Assembly: GCA_963840785.1 (NCBI GenBank)
Contig: CAWJAF010000016.1
Span: forward strand, 20,656 to 84,655
DNA length: 64,000 bases
Source: JALYOK01 sp963840785
Lineage (GTDB): Bacteria; Pseudomonadota; Gammaproteobacteria; Burkholderiales; JALYOK01
Direction of reading: 5' to 3'
Below are positions 18,920 to 28,803 of the stretch, one piece after another. Numbering within the stretch: position 1 is the first letter of the stretch; each line of letters opens with the position of its first letter. Position numbers and translations under genes: made by a program. The notes beneath the pieces were generated by a model that had not been told where the DNA came from, ran no database searches, and worked only from the letters and a program-made list of their open reading frames with translations.

Positions 18920-21523
18920 ATGAATCCCCAATACCAACCCACAGAAATCGAAAAACAGGTCCAAAAAGAATGGACGGACGCCCGCGCGTTTAACGTCACC
19001 GAAGACCGTAGCAAACCAAAATATTATTGCCTGTCGATGTTTCCGTATCCATCCGGAAAACTGCACATGGGCCACGTGCGCAACTACACCATCGGCGATG
19101 TCCTGAGCCGCTTTCATCGCATGAAAGGCTTTAACGTATTGCAGCCGATGGGCTGGGACGCCTTCGGTTTACCGGCGGAAAATGCTGCGATGAAAAATAA
19201 AGTCGCGCCGGCGAAGTGGACCTACGACAACATCGAATACATGAAGCAGCAGTTGCAGTCGCTCGGCTTTGCGATCGATTGGGAGCGTGAACTGGCGACT
19301 TGCCGCGCCGACTACTACAAGTGGAACCAGTGGTTTTTCCTGCGCATGTTGGAAAAGGGTTTGGTTTACTTAAAGACCGGCACGGTGAATTGGGACCCGG
19401 TCGATCAAACCGTTCTCGCGAATGAGCAAGTAATCGACGGCCGTGGCTGGCGCACCGGCGCGCTGGTGGAAAAGCGCGAGATCCCGATGTACTACATGAA
19501 TATCACCAAGTACGCGGATGAGTTGTTGCAGGCGCTCGACACGTTGCCCGGCTGGCCCGACCGCGTGAAAACCATGCAAGCGAATTGGATCGGCAAAAGC
19601 GAAGGTTGCGAGATTCATTTCCCGTATCACGCGGAGCACAAGCCAGGCGATCCGGCGTTGAAAGTGTTCACGACGCGCGCCGATACGCTTTACGGTGCGA
19701 CCTATGTCGCCGTCGCGCCAGAACATCCGCTTGCGCTGAAGGCGGCTGCGACCAATGCAAAATTGGCCGCGTTCATCGAAGAATGCAAACGCGGTGGCGT
19801 GACCGAAGCGGAAATTGCGACGCAAGAAAAGAAGGGCATGGATACGGGCTTGTTCGTGTATCACCCGCTAACAAATAAACCGCTCGCGGTATGGGCTGCG
19901 AACTATGTGCTGATGGGTTACGGCGAAGGTGCTGTGATGGCGGTGCCTGCTCACGATGAACGAGACTTTGAGTTCTCGATAAAATATGGTTTGCCGATAA
20001 AAGCCGTGGTCAAACCGAATGACGGTGGATTGAAATTGCCGTTGCAAGAAGCGTTTCTCGATTACGGCATTTGTTTCGATTCGGAAGATTTCAACGGTCG
20101 CAGCACAGAAGAAGCCAAGCACAAAATGGGCGTGGTGTTGAAGGCGCTGCACCTTGGCGAACTGCGCACTACTTATCGATTGCGCGATTGGGGAATCTCG
20201 CGTCAGCGTTACTGGGGCTGCCCGGTGCCGATCATTCACTGCGATGCCTGCGGCGCGGTGCCGGTTCCGGACGATCAATTGCCGGTGAAATTGCCGGACA
20301 ATTTGGTGCCCGATGGCAGTGGCAATCCGCTGTTGAAAAATCCGGCGTTTCTCAACGTGCCATGTCCGAAATGCAAGAAGCAGGCGCGACGTGAGACGGA
20401 CACGATGGATACCTTCGTCGATTCTTCTTGGTATTACTTGCGCTTTGCTTGCGCCGGCAATGATCAAGCCATGGTCGATGAGCGTGTCAATTATTGGCTG
20501 CCGGTCGATCAATACATCGGCGGCATTGAGCACGCGATTTTGCATCTACTCTATTCGCGTTTTTGGACCAAGGTCATGCGCGATTTGGGCTTAGTGAAAA
20601 TCGATGAGCCGTTCGCGAAATTGCTGACGCAAGGCATGGTGCTCAACGACATTTTTTCGCGCAAAGGCGAGACCGGCGGCATCGAGTATTACAACCCGGC
20701 GGAAATCGATATCGAGCAAGACTCGCAAGGGCGCATCAGCGGCGGCAAATTGAAAGTTGACGGCAAAGCGGTCGAGTACGGCGGCATGGGCACCATGTCG
20801 AAATCGAAAATGAACGGCGTCGATCCGCAGGCGATTATCAACGAATACGGTGCAGATACTGCGCGCTTATTTATGATGTTCACTTCAGTCCGCCGGAGCA
20901 GAGTTTGGAATGGTCGGACGAAGGTGTGGTCGGCGCGTTTCGATTTTTGAAGCGCCTGTGGCGCATTGCGTTCGAACACGTGGAGCAAGGGCATCGTCGC
21001 GCGTTATGTCGGCGGCGAATTGAACGCGGAGCAAAAGGCGTTACGCTTCGAACTACATCGTACGATTCAAAAAGTGGCTGACGATTACGGTCGCCGCCAA
21101 CAATTCAACACGGCGATCGCGGCGGTGATGGAATTGCTCAATCACCTCAGCAAGCTAACCGATAAATCGCTGACCTCGCGTGCTGTTGCGCAAGAAGTGC
21201 TGGAGAATACCGCGTTGATGTTGTCGCCCATCGTGCCGCACGTGTGCGAAGTATTGTGGCGCACCTTGAAGCCCGGCAGTGCGCGATTAATCGACGTCCC
21301 GTGGCCGGCGGTAGACGAAGCGGCGCTGATTCAAGATGAAATCGAGTTGGTGGTGCAAGTAAATGGAAAACTTCGCGGCAGCATGACCGTCGCGAAAGAT
21401 GCGACGCGCGAAGCAATCGAAACATTGGCGCGCAATCATCCGAACATCGAAAAATTTGTTGCCGGTCAGGCGATCAAAAAAGTCATCGTCGTGCCAGGTC
21501 GATTGGTGAACGTGGTTGTGTAG
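18920..21523 (+). CDS. leuS: Leucyl-tRNA synthetase, two frameshifts
   Basis: Charges tRNA-Leu. The first frame (18920 to about 20885) carries the class-I HMGH signature in PSGKLHMGHVRN near residue 48, the CP1 editing domain, a zinc-type insert (CDACGAV, CPKCKKQ) and the KMSKS loop as GTMSKSKMNGVDP. A short middle frame (about 20888-20985) encodes PPEQSLEWSDEGVVGAF. The third frame (to 21523) encodes the anticodon-binding and C-terminal domains (GELNAEQKALRFELHR, VQVNGKLRGSMTVAKDATRE). Joined, they give about 867 residues, the normal length. Because the gene is essential, the breaks at about 20885 and 20985 are best read as consensus errors. Confidence 0.93.
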
Positions 21524-21527
21524 ACAA

Positions 21528-21909
21528 ATGATCGATCACCTCGACCACATCGTACTGACCACCAAAGATAAAGCGCGTTGCATTGCGTTTTATGTCGATT
21601 TGCTCGGGATGAAATGGGAAACATTTGGCGAAGGGCGCATGGCATTTAAATTCGGTCAGCAAAAAATTAATTTGCACGAATCCGGCAAAGAGTTCTTGCC
21701 CAAAGCCCATGTGCCGACGCCGGGTTCGCTCGATCTTTGTTTCATCGCAAGCGTTCCGCTCGATGACGTGATCGCAAAGCTTGCAGCGGGAAAAGTGGCC
21801 GATCGAAGAAGGTCCGGTGATGCGCACCGGTGCGATGTATAAGATTCGTTCGATTTATTTGCGCGATCCCGATCAAAATTTGATCGAAATTTCTGAGAGG
21901 GCCGATTAA
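21528..21909 (+). CDS. VOC (glyoxalase/dioxygenase-superfamily) protein, one frameshift
   Basis: About 126 residues after joining two frames. The first reads IDHLDHIVLTTKDKARCIAFY to KLAAGKVA. Removing one G near 21801 continues as IEEGPVMRTGAMYKIRSIYL and ends RDPDQNLIEISERAD. The beta-alpha-beta-beta-beta pattern with metal-ligand candidates His8 and Glu near the C-terminus (LIEIS) is typical of small vicinal-oxygen-chelate proteins such as YwbC/GloA-like enzymes. The substrate cannot be told. It starts four bases after leuS and its TAA overlaps the lptE start (TAAATG), so it lies within the leuS-holA operon. Confidence 0.78.
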
Positions 21910-22383
21910 ATGCGACGGACTTGTTGATCGGTGTTGGCACTGGTACTGGCCAGTTGCGGATTTCATTTGCGTGGCCAAGCGACCTTGCCGTATTCGACGC
22001 TGTATGTCAGCGGCCCAAGTGGCACGTCGCTGACGCGCTCGCTCACGCGCGTGTTGAAATCAAGCGGCGTGAAAGTTGTTGAGCGCCAAGCGGACGCCGA
22101 AGTTGGGCTGATCATCCTTTCCGATACGCGTGAGAAATCGATCTTATCGTTGTCCGGCGCCGGGCGCGCGCAGGAGTACGAGCTTCGCGAGCGCGTTTCG
22201 TTTCGCATCGTCACGACAAAAGAACCTGACTTACCGGCGAGCGAAATCGTGACGCAGCGAACCATTTCATTTAACGACGCCCAAGTGCTCGCGAAAGAAT
22301 CAGAAGAAGCGCTGCTCTATCGCGATATGGAAAACGATACGGTGCAACAACTGTTGCGTCGCCTGCAAGCCGCGAAAAAATAG
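21910..22383 (+). CDS. lptE: LPS-assembly lipoprotein LptE, start region damaged
   Basis: Partner of LptD in the outer-membrane LPS translocon. The body (LASCGFHLRGQATLPYSTLYV to LLYRDMENDTVQQLLRRLQ) is the family pattern, with lipobox LASC. The open frame begins only at a GTG (21931), which leaves almost no signal peptide. The ATG at 21910, overlapping the preceding TAA, would give MRRT-LLIG-VLALVLASCGF if two bases lost near 21923 and 21933 are restored. I take 21910 as the real start and the two gaps as sequence errors. The position between leuS and holA is the classical one for lptE. Confidence 0.85.
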
Positions 22384-22386
22384 ACC

Positions 22387-23400
22387 ATGCGCCTGAGCAG
22401 CGATGACCTGAGCGCCCACCTCAAGCAAAAAAAACTCGCGCGGCTTTACACCATCCACGGTCCGGAAACCTTGCTCGCGCTGGAAGCGGCCGACACAATT
22501 CGCAGTGCCGCACGCGCGGCAGGCTACACCGAGCGCGAAACCTACACGATGGAAACCGGGTTCGACAGTTCGACCCTGTTGAACGGCTCGCGCAATCAAT
22601 CGTTATTTGCCGACCGGAAAATCGTCGAGCTGCGCATTCCCACCGGCAAGCCGGGCGTTGAGGGAGCGAAGACCATCGAGCGATATTGCGCAACGCTCGG
22701 CGATGATGTGTTGAGCTTGGTCACGCTACCAAAACTCGATCGCGCCACGCTGACCAGCGCGTGGTTCACAGTTCTTGAAAATGCCGGCGTCACCGTCAGT
22801 GCAGATGAGGTCACGCGAACCCAATTACCGGCGTGGCTGCAAAGCCGCCTCGCGCAACAAGAGCAACGCGCCGATCGCGATGCGTTGCAATTTCTCGTCG
22901 ATCGAGTCGAAGGCAATCTCGTCGCCGCGCAACAAGAAATTCGCAAGCTTGGTCTATTGTTCCCGGCGGGAACACTAACGTTCGACATGGTCAAAGACGC
23001 GGTACTTGATGTCGCCCGTTACGATATTTTTGGTTTAAGCGAGGCGATGCTCAGCGGCAATGCCGCGCGCTTCGCCCGCACGCTCGAGGGTCTGCGCGAA
23101 GAAGGCGAAGCGCCGCCGCTGTTGTTGTGGAGTTTGACCGAAGAAATTCGAGCATTGCTCAAAGTTAAATTTGGGCAGAGCCAGGGTAAGCCCATGGCGC
23201 AATTGCTGCGCGATGCACGAGTCTGGGGGCCGCGACAGGGCTTGATCGAGCGCGGCGCGAAGCGAATAACCCAATCCGCATTAGAAACCGCGCTATCGCA
23301 TGCAGCGGAATGCGATCGCATCATCAAAGGCGTGCGACGTGGAGATTTGTGGGATGAGTTGCTATCACTAGGAATGCGAATCGCGGCACCGAATTCGTAG
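22387..23400 (+). CDS. holA: DNA polymerase III subunit delta
   Basis: 337 residues, intact. This is the clamp-loader delta subunit, which opens the beta sliding clamp. The N-terminal domain reads LARLYTIHGPETLLALEAAD; the middle and C-terminal segments (FLVDRVEGNLVAAQQEIRKL, RYDIFGLSEAMLSGNAARF, LLLWSLTEEIRALL) are characteristic. It starts three bases after lptE. The stop codon lies inside the left arm of a perfect 31-base inverted repeat, which probably ends the leuS-holA transcript. Confidence 0.95.
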   Translation: MRLSSDDLSAHLKQKKLARLYTIHGPETLLALEAADTIRSAARAAGYTERETYTMETGFDSSTLLNGSRNQSLFADRKIVELRIPTGKPGVEGAKTIERYCATLGDDVLSLVTLPKLDRATLTSAWFTVLENAGVTVSADEVTRTQLPAWLQSRLAQQEQRADRDALQFLVDRVEGNLVAAQQEIRKLGLLFPAGTLTFDMVKDAVLDVARYDIFGLSEAMLSGNAARFARTLEGLREEGEAPPLLLWSLTEEIRALLKVKFGQSQGKPMAQLLRDARVWGPRQGLIERGAKRITQSALETALSHAAECDRIIKGVRRGDLWDELLSLGMRIAAPNS

Positions 23401-23477
23401 GTTGGCGGTGAGGAACGAACCCCAACATCAACGCGTATTGATGGGAATGTTGGGGTTCGTTCCTCACCGCCAACCTA
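23398..23477. repeat. Perfect 31-base inverted repeat at the holA stop, hairpin element
   Basis: The arms 23398-23428 and 23447-23477 are exact reverse complements, starting TAGGTTGGCGGTGAGG. The loop holds a small inner palindrome (TCAACGCGTATTGA). The element includes the holA TAG. A near-perfect 80-base palindrome of this kind suggests a REP/MITE-like element used as a transcript end. It is followed directly by another repeat family. Confidence 0.8.
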
Positions 23478-23502
23478 TAAGACTGAGAAATAACCAACTG
23501 TG

Positions 23503-23572
23503 TCATTCCCGCGAATGCGGGAATCCATATTGACGTTGAAAAACCAAATGGATTTCCGCCTTCGCGGAAACG
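23503..23572. repeat. Dispersed repeat, TCATTCCCGCG family, copy 1
   Basis: GTCATTCCCGCGAATGCGGGAATCCA and a second, diverged arm (GGATTTCCGCCTTCGCGG, about 40 bases on) form nested hairpins. The same word recurs at about 27.1, 37.3, 47.4 and 49.9 kb in this window, always between genes. It is a common proteobacterial intergenic repeat. Confidence 0.7.
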
Positions 23573-23633
23573 AGTGGCTGGCCTCGGGCCACAAGAGGGA
23601 AGTCGAGTGTGCCAAGTTTATGCAAGGCCATTA

Positions 23634-23981
23634 CTAAGCCGCTTGCAACAAAAATTCGACTTTAACTGCGTCAAACGGAAAAATAATTCCACCGCCTTCA
23701 TCCCGATCCAACAATCCCGCGTTAAGCAGCGCGATCACATCGCCATGCACTGCCTTAACATCCCGACCAACACGCCGCGCAGCTTCGCGAATCGAAACGG
23801 GTCCCGCACCACAAAGCGCTTTGAGCAATTCCCAGCGCTTCGCTGTCAGCACTTGCCAAAGCAATTCTGGCGCCGCAAAGCTGATGCGCGCGGACTTCTG
23901 TTGCTTGTTGGTTTTCCACGCGGTGACGAAATCCGCCATGGAATCGGCTGGTGTACGAACATCAAGCGTCACGGTTTTCAT
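23634..23981 (-). CDS. tumA: Antitoxin TumA-like, winged-helix DNA-binding protein
   Basis: 115 residues from MKTVTLDV (an earlier start at 23996 adds five). The central segment SIREAARRVGRDVKAVHGDVI is a helix-turn-helix of the MarR-like HVO_A0114 type, followed by LLNAGLLDRDEGGGIIFPFD, which resembles the wing. The start lies inside the end of the toxin gene, the toxin-first order typical of TumE/TumA modules. The product should neutralise TumE and repress the shared promoter; that function is inferred from family and order. Confidence 0.72.
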   Translation of the reverse strand: MKTVTLDVRTPADSMADFVTAWKTNKQQKSARISFAAPELLWQVLTAKRWELLKALCGAGPVSIREAARRVGRDVKAVHGDVIALLNAGLLDRDEGGGIIFPFDAVKVEFLLQAA

Positions 23982-24258
23982 GGTTCCACCTCGCAATATC
24001 CAGTTGAAAATCGGCGATCAGTTGATCGGGTGTGGTGAAACGGTAAGTGTTTTCTTTGCCACCACAATGCCGATGATCGCCTTTGCCAGTTTCGTTGTCG
24101 TAGCGAATTACACAAATTCCATCCACAACATAGGCGAGCCGATACTTAAACAAATGGGTTGAGCCAGCATCTGGCTTAGGCACCCGCCACAGCACTAATT
24201 CCGCGAAAGCCGTTTCGAAATAAACGATGCGTGAACGAATCAACTCGGTAGCTTTCAT
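23962..24258 (-). CDS. tumE: Toxin TumE-like (DUF6516)
   Basis: 98 residues from MKATELIRSRIVY, chosen over an upstream start at 24294 that would cross the putative operator. The pattern FAELVLWRVPKP, KYRLAYVVDGICVIRYDNE and GKGDHRH is diagnostic of the TumE family. Its end overlaps the antitoxin start by 20 bases. It is the first of a series of toxin-antitoxin pairs over 8.5 kb. Confidence 0.75.
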   Translation of the reverse strand: MKATELIRSRIVYFETAFAELVLWRVPKPDAGSTHLFKYRLAYVVDGICVIRYDNETGKGDHRHCGGKENTYRFTTPDQLIADFQLDIARWNHENRDA

Positions 24259-24304
24259 GTTGGAGAGAATAACAACAGTGTAGAGTGTTGTCAATTACTC
24301 CAAC
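24259..24304. promoter_or_regulatory. Interrupted palindrome upstream of tumE, probable autoregulatory operator
   Basis: GTTGGAG (24259-24265) pairs with CTCCAAC (24298-24304) and ACAAC (24272-24276) pairs with GTTGT (24287-24291). The symmetry begins one base before the tumE start codon. Autoregulation by the HTH antitoxin is the expected use; no binding evidence exists. Confidence 0.5.
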
Positions 24305-24435
24305 GAAAGGATCGGCTGTCCTGAGAGCCGCACCCCGCTTGTCTTCCAGGCTATGCATCGCCACGAACCGCATAGAATGGCGCTGCTGGCGCAGGTAGGT
24401 TACGATACTTCTTCTCATCGAGAAAAGGTTATTCC

Positions 24436-24744
24436 TTGCGCGATAACAAATTTCTGCAACGTCTGAAGCAAGAAATTCCCGCTTGGGTTGAGCGCGGCTG
24501 GGTTCAGCCAGGCCAGCAGCACGCGATTCTCGATCACGTTTCTTCGCAGTCGAGCGGTGGGGGGCGCTATCTCACGCTTGCCTTCGCGCTGATGGGCGTG
24601 CTGCTTGGTACAGGCGTCATCACATTTTTCGCCGCCAACTGGCGCGAACTCTCCAAGCTCGCGAAACTCGTCATTTTATTTGGAGCCATGTGGCTAGATC
24701 ATACTGCTGAAAATGTTTTAAGTGTCGTAGATACTATGAATTGA
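24436..24744 (+). pseudogene. Truncated DUF2157 membrane protein
   Basis: From a TTG start the frame reads WVERGWVQPGQQHAILDHV, then a hydrophobic segment LTLAFALMGVLLGTGVITFF, then AANWRELSKLAKLVILFGAMW. This is the N-terminal part of DUF2157 membrane proteins, which normally continue with many more helices. Homology stops near 24695, just before a 119-base hairpin element, and the usual rest of the gene and its DUF4401/GDYXXLXY partners are absent. A short frame after the element (about 24850-24925) resembles nothing I know. Confidence 0.65.
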
Positions 24745-24845
24745 GTTGAGTCGTTTGCATTGCTTTCTCCTTTACGTTAGGTGGGCCAAACTCTTATCTT
24801 AAGGATTCTCTTTGCAATCGACTCAACTCAATTCATAGTATCTAC
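24727..24845. mobile_element. 119-base hairpin element with 27-base perfect terminal inverted repeats (MITE-like)
   Basis: The arms 24727-24753 and 24819-24845 (GTAGATACTATGAATTGAGT...) are exact reverse complements around a 65-base centre with no ORF. It sits where the DUF2157 gene is cut off. Size and structure fit a miniature inverted-repeat element, though no target-site duplication is clear, so it could also be the scar of a deletion. Confidence 0.6.
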
Positions 24846-24916
24846 ACCGTCTAATGCGCAGTATTGGCGTCGCCGATACAGGCAGCTCGCGATGACGAAT
24901 TGGATACGAGATCGCC

Positions 24917-27046
24917 TCATCGATTAGTCTGATGCGCCGCGGGGGTGCCGCGCACTTCAAAATGAATCGCATCAAGTTGTGTTCCATTTGAATCCAGTAA
25001 CGCCAGCGTGAATTTCCCCGGCGTTGGCCGCCACCAGCTTACCTTCGTCGCAACGCCGGTTTTCGTATCAATCAACGACCACCGCAACGTTTTATTCTCC
25101 GGCTCCGCCGCAAATCGCACGCGCTGATTCCCGACAGGAATATCCGGATCAAGCGAAAGAATTTCACCGTCGCGCGGATACGCGATGCGCGTTTGCTGAG
25201 TCGCCGTTGGTTTGAGAGCCGAGCCGCTGGTTTCGGTGCCGGTCAAAAATAATTCCGTTTGCGCTGAATCATTCACCGCTGCGCGCACGACATTCTTCGG
25301 CATGGGGCGCGGGTCTTCGTTCGAATGGCCATTGAGGTAATTCATTAGCGTCAACCAAATCGGCGCGGCACCGGTAACGCCGGAAACGTTGGTCATCGGC
25401 GCGCCATCAAAGTTGCCGATCCAGACGCCAACCGTATAACGCCGCGTGAAACCGATGCACCAGTTGTCGCGCATGTCTTTGCTGGTGCCGGTTTTCGCCG
25501 CGCTCCAGTAAGGCGTGGCGAGTGAATTTTCCAGACCAAAACTCAAGCTGCGCGCGGCGCGATCGGACAAAATATCGTTCACTATATATATAGTGCCAGG
25601 ATCAAGCATGGATGCGGCTGCTGGCGATGCCTTGGCTGGGAACGACAACCGGAGCGGCCCCTGGCGGCCCTCGTTCGCGAGGGTACGAAAGGCATTGGTT
25701 AATTCCCATAGGCTGACTTCGGCGCCGCCGAGCGCCAACGCGGGGCCGTAAAATTCATCGCCTTCCTTTAGTTGTGAAAACCCGATATGGCGCAGTCGCT
25801 GCAAAAAGCGATCGCCGCCGACTAGCCCCAAGGTTTTCACTGCAGGCACGTTAAGCGAGCTGGCGAGCGCGGCGCGCAACGTCACCCAGCCGCGAAAATC
25901 GCGATCGTAATTTTGTGGGACGTATAAGCCCGTCGGTGTATTGATGTTGACTGGCGAATCGTCGAGCAGCGAGGCGGCAGTGAGGAGTTTGTTCTCCAAA
26001 GCAAGTTGATAAAGAAACGGTTTTAACGTCGAACCCGCCTGACGAAACGCGCGCACGCCATCAACAAACGCCGCGCTGGATGCCGCGCCGCCATTGCCGA
26101 CATAAGCCAACACTTCTCCGCTTTGGTTATCGACGACGAGAACTGAGCCATCATTGACGTTGCGCGATTTGAGTTGCGCCAGCTCCTGCTGCAGTGTTTG
26201 CAACGCGAAACGTTGCAACTCGCCATTTAATGTTGAGTGAACCGACCGCGCGCTTTTGCTGAGTAGTTGCCGCGCCACTTGCGGCGCAAGCGCGATGCGT
26301 TGAATGTCGCGCGCAGGTTGGGCGAAAATCGTTTCAAGCCGGCTTGCATACGCAGCGCAGTTGGATTCGCGTGCGAGCGCGCAGGCGCGGCGCGCGATTT
26401 GCTGCGGCTTACCGTTCGGCGAAGGCAACATCGCGGTGAGTAAAAACGCATCGCTTTGATCTATGCCACTTGGCGTTTTGCCAAGCAGCACACGGCTAGC
26501 GGCATGAATCCCGGCGATCTCCCCACGAAAACTGACGAGATTTAAGTAGGCTTCGAGGATTTGCGCTTTGCTCCAGACGTGTTCCAGGGCGAAGGCAGCG
26601 CGCACTTGCGACCACTTCTGCGCGAATCTGCGTTTGCCGTTCTTTGCGCGCAATTCAGGATCGAGCAGGGCAGCAAGCTGCATCGTGATCGTGCTTGCGC
26701 CGCGGCTGCTGTTGCCGCGCGCGGCTTGCCAGGCCGATTGTCCCAGCGCCAGCCAATCCACGCCGTGATGGCGATAAAAGCGGTGGTCCTCCGCGGCAAT
26801 GACGGTTTTTGCCAGAACCGGCGAAATGCGTTCCAGCGCTACCCAAGGCAGCCGACGCCCACGAAAATCGACACGAAGTTCGTGAATGATCTGGCCGTTG
26901 CGGTCGAGTAATTGGGCTTCGCTTGGCTTAAATTGGGCTTTGACGGCGTCGAAAGTTGGGGAGCTGGTGTTCAAAAATAGCGTCAAAAAGACCACGAAAA
27001 GGATCGCTAAGACACCGATTCCCGTGCGGGCTTTATTTTTTAACAT
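24917..27046 (-). CDS. pbpC: Penicillin-binding protein 1C, bifunctional glycosyltransferase/transpeptidase
   Basis: 709 residues. One N-terminal membrane anchor (VLAILFVVFLTLFLN) is followed by a family-51 glycosyltransferase with AAEDHRFYRHHGVDW and RGASTITMQLA. The transpeptidase has the active serine in AGSTLKPF, the SxN motif in SSLNVPAVK, and KTGTSKDMRDNWCIGF. The C-terminal PBP1C domain ends at the stop (YPRDGEILSLDPDIP). It helps build peptidoglycan. In many proteobacteria pbpC lies beside the alpha-2-macroglobulin gene yfhM. Here that gene is on the same strand but begins 12.4 kb away, with the toxin-antitoxin cluster and other genes in between. Confidence 0.93.
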   Translation of the reverse strand: MLKNKARTGIGVLAILFVVFLTLFLNTSSPTFDAVKAQFKPSEAQLLDRNGQIIHELRVDFRGRRLPWVALERISPVLAKTVIAAEDHRFYRHHGVDWLALGQSAWQAARGNSSRGASTITMQLAALLDPELRAKNGKRRFAQKWSQVRAAFALEHVWSKAQILEAYLNLVSFRGEIAGIHAASRVLLGKTPSGIDQSDAFLLTAMLPSPNGKPQQIARRACALARESNCAAYASRLETIFAQPARDIQRIALAPQVARQLLSKSARSVHSTLNGELQRFALQTLQQELAQLKSRNVNDGSVLVVDNQSGEVLAYVGNGGAASSAAFVDGVRAFRQAGSTLKPFLYQLALENKLLTAASLLDDSPVNINTPTGLYVPQNYDRDFRGWVTLRAALASSLNVPAVKTLGLVGGDRFLQRLRHIGFSQLKEGDEFYGPALALGGAEVSLWELTNAFRTLANEGRQGPLRLSFPAKASPAAASMLDPGTIYIVNDILSDRAARSLSFGLENSLATPYWSAAKTGTSKDMRDNWCIGFTRRYTVGVWIGNFDGAPMTNVSGVTGAAPIWLTLMNYLNGHSNEDPRPMPKNVVRAAVNDSAQTELFLTGTETSGSALKPTATQQTRIAYPRDGEILSLDPDIPVGNQRVRFAAEPENKTLRWSLIDTKTGVATKVSWWRPTPGKFTLALLDSNGTQLDAIHFEVRGTPAAHQTNR

Positions 27047-27110
27047 ATTGTAATTATTACATATTATCGATAAAATTATGCCATTACCCGTTACCTACAT
27101 ACCTTCACAC

Positions 27111-27252
27111 TGTCATTCCCGCGAAGGCGAAAATCCATTTGGCCTTTGACTTAAACGCAACCGTGATCAACCATCTCGTCGTCCCCGCGAAGGCGGGAAC
27201 CCGGCGTCGTTTTCGCGAAAGACGCTGGATTCCCGCCTTCGCGGGAATGACA
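27111..27252. repeat. Dispersed repeat, TCATTCCCGCG family, copy 2 (long form)
   Basis: The copy starts TGTCATTCCCGCGAAGGCG and ends GCCTTCGCGGGAATGACA, with a further internal pair (CCCCGCGAAGGCGGGAAC). It thus forms a 140-base inverted repeat. It lies between pbpC and the porin leader. Confidence 0.75.
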
Positions 27253-27506
27253 ATTTAATGACTGAATTCGGGTAATCTAAGCGCGGGGGAGTCCCCGGCT
27301 TCGCCAACCCGCTATGTTGCAATTAAACAACAAGCGCCCGAGGCGGGAGTGGGGCATATCACTAAGAACTTGAGGAACCGAATCCTTTTTTGGCATGATG
27401 GTGGCAACTTCTCAGTTTAGAGAGGTGCTAGCAAGTCAGGCAGTCCGCCTGTGAGGGGGGTAAGCTTGTAAGGGCGCCCACTTAATATTCATTTAGGAGA
27501 TTTTCA
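27253..27506 (+). other. Long leader region of the porin gene
   Basis: About 250 bases without an ORF. They contain several small hairpins (CAGGCAGTCCGCCTG at about 27437-27451) and a clear ribosome site AGGAGA seven bases before the porin ATG. Long structured leaders are common targets of porin-repressing small RNAs. I see no specific riboswitch. Confidence 0.35.
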
Positions 27507-28762
27507 ATGAAACGTACTTTAATAGCTCTAGCGGTCGCGGGCGCCTTCCTCGCTCCGGCTGCAGCGATGGCTGACGGCAGCGGCATCGTGCTGACGGGTG
27601 TGGTGCATGGTGATATCGGTTTTGGTTACGAAAAAGCGGATGGCGGTGGCGTAGTTTACAAACGTCAACCGAACATCGGTACTTTCGCAACCCGTTGGGA
27701 AATCGACGGCACCGAAGATTTGGGTTGGGCACAAGCGATATTTGGTTTGGCAATGGATCAACAATTCGCCGGTAGCAACCGCGGCGGTGGTGGTCAGAAC
27801 ACCAACAACAACAACATTGGCGATTTGAACAATCGTAATAGCTTCTTGGGTTTGACCGGCGGTTTCGGTACGATCAAGATTGGTCAGAACGAGCATCTCT
27901 ATGAGATTCAGCAGATTCTGCAAGATCCGGATCCGGCATCGGAAAACACCTTCAGCACCCTGTCGCTGATGACCTCTTGGGGTGGCGTACATCAAGGGTT
28001 TACCCGTCGTGACTCGCAAAGCATTTGGTATGCATCGCCTAACATCGGCGGCGCAACTATTGAGGCGGCTTACATTACTTCGGCTGGCGGTAAGAAAGAT
28101 GGCGTTACGACAACGCACCACTTCCGGTCGGGACTTAAACTGCGCATTGCAACCGAATGGTAATCAACGGGCAATGCGGTCAGTTGGTAGCAACACAGAT
28201 GGCTCCCCAGTTTACGACACGACTGGCAGGATGTTTCGCAGTACCTCTTGTTGTTAACTCGTCGAGCAAGTGATTCCCTAAGCCCCTACGGCATTCAGTT
28301 GGGCGCTAACTGGAAATCCGCTTTTGGTTGTCATTGTATGGTGCTTTCGCACAATACAACGACTATGATGGCCAAAGAAGCAAAAACCGTGCTCTGCGTT
28401 TAGGCGCTGGTTTTGGCACGGAGCTGTTCCAAGTTGACGTGTTCGGTGAGACGCTGAAATACACGGCAGATGGCGATAGCGACAAGCGTACCAATATCGG
28501 TTTCTCTGGCGCGTTGAATTTTGGCCAACACCATATCCGCGGCGCAGTTAGCCTGGCTGGTAAGTTGAAGGCTAGCGGCAGCACCGTTCCGGACAGCAGC
28601 GCGCGCTTGATCCTGATCGGCTATGCCTACACGTTGTCCAAGCGTACCGAGTTTCAAGTTAACTACGGTATGGTCGACAACAAGAAAAATGCAGCATTTA
28701 ACGTCGGCGCTAACGGCAACGACGCCAACCGCTTTGGCGTTGGCATTCGCCACACGTTCTAA
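27507..28762 (+). CDS. Gram-negative porin, several frameshifts
   Basis: Outer-membrane diffusion channel. The first frame (27507-28163) has a typical signal peptide (LIALAVAGAFLAPAAAMAD) and porin strands (GDIGFGYEKADGG, RNSFLGLTGGFGTIKIGQNE). The middle (about 28100-28330) is split by at least three indels. The last frame (28328-28762) carries SLYGAFAQYNDYDGQRSKNRA to the terminal strand ANRFGVGIRHTF, which ends in the C-terminal Phe required for outer-membrane insertion. The total length of about 415 residues is normal for a 16-strand general porin. A strong terminator follows. Confidence 0.82.
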
Positions 28763-28803
28763 TTTCAATCCGGCCTAGCCGGAGCGAAAGCTGTAAATAG
28801 AAA

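Noticed and set aside
19868..20545. A 225-residue minus-strand open frame within leuS, with similar ones at 19370-19864 and 11309-11890
   Set aside because: The opposite strand encodes unmistakable LeuS or TSP3/Ig domains; the shadows have no family pattern.
27253..27506. Possible tRNA or riboswitch in the structured porin leader
   Set aside because: No cloverleaf, anticodon arm or conserved riboswitch core could be traced; only short hairpins are present.
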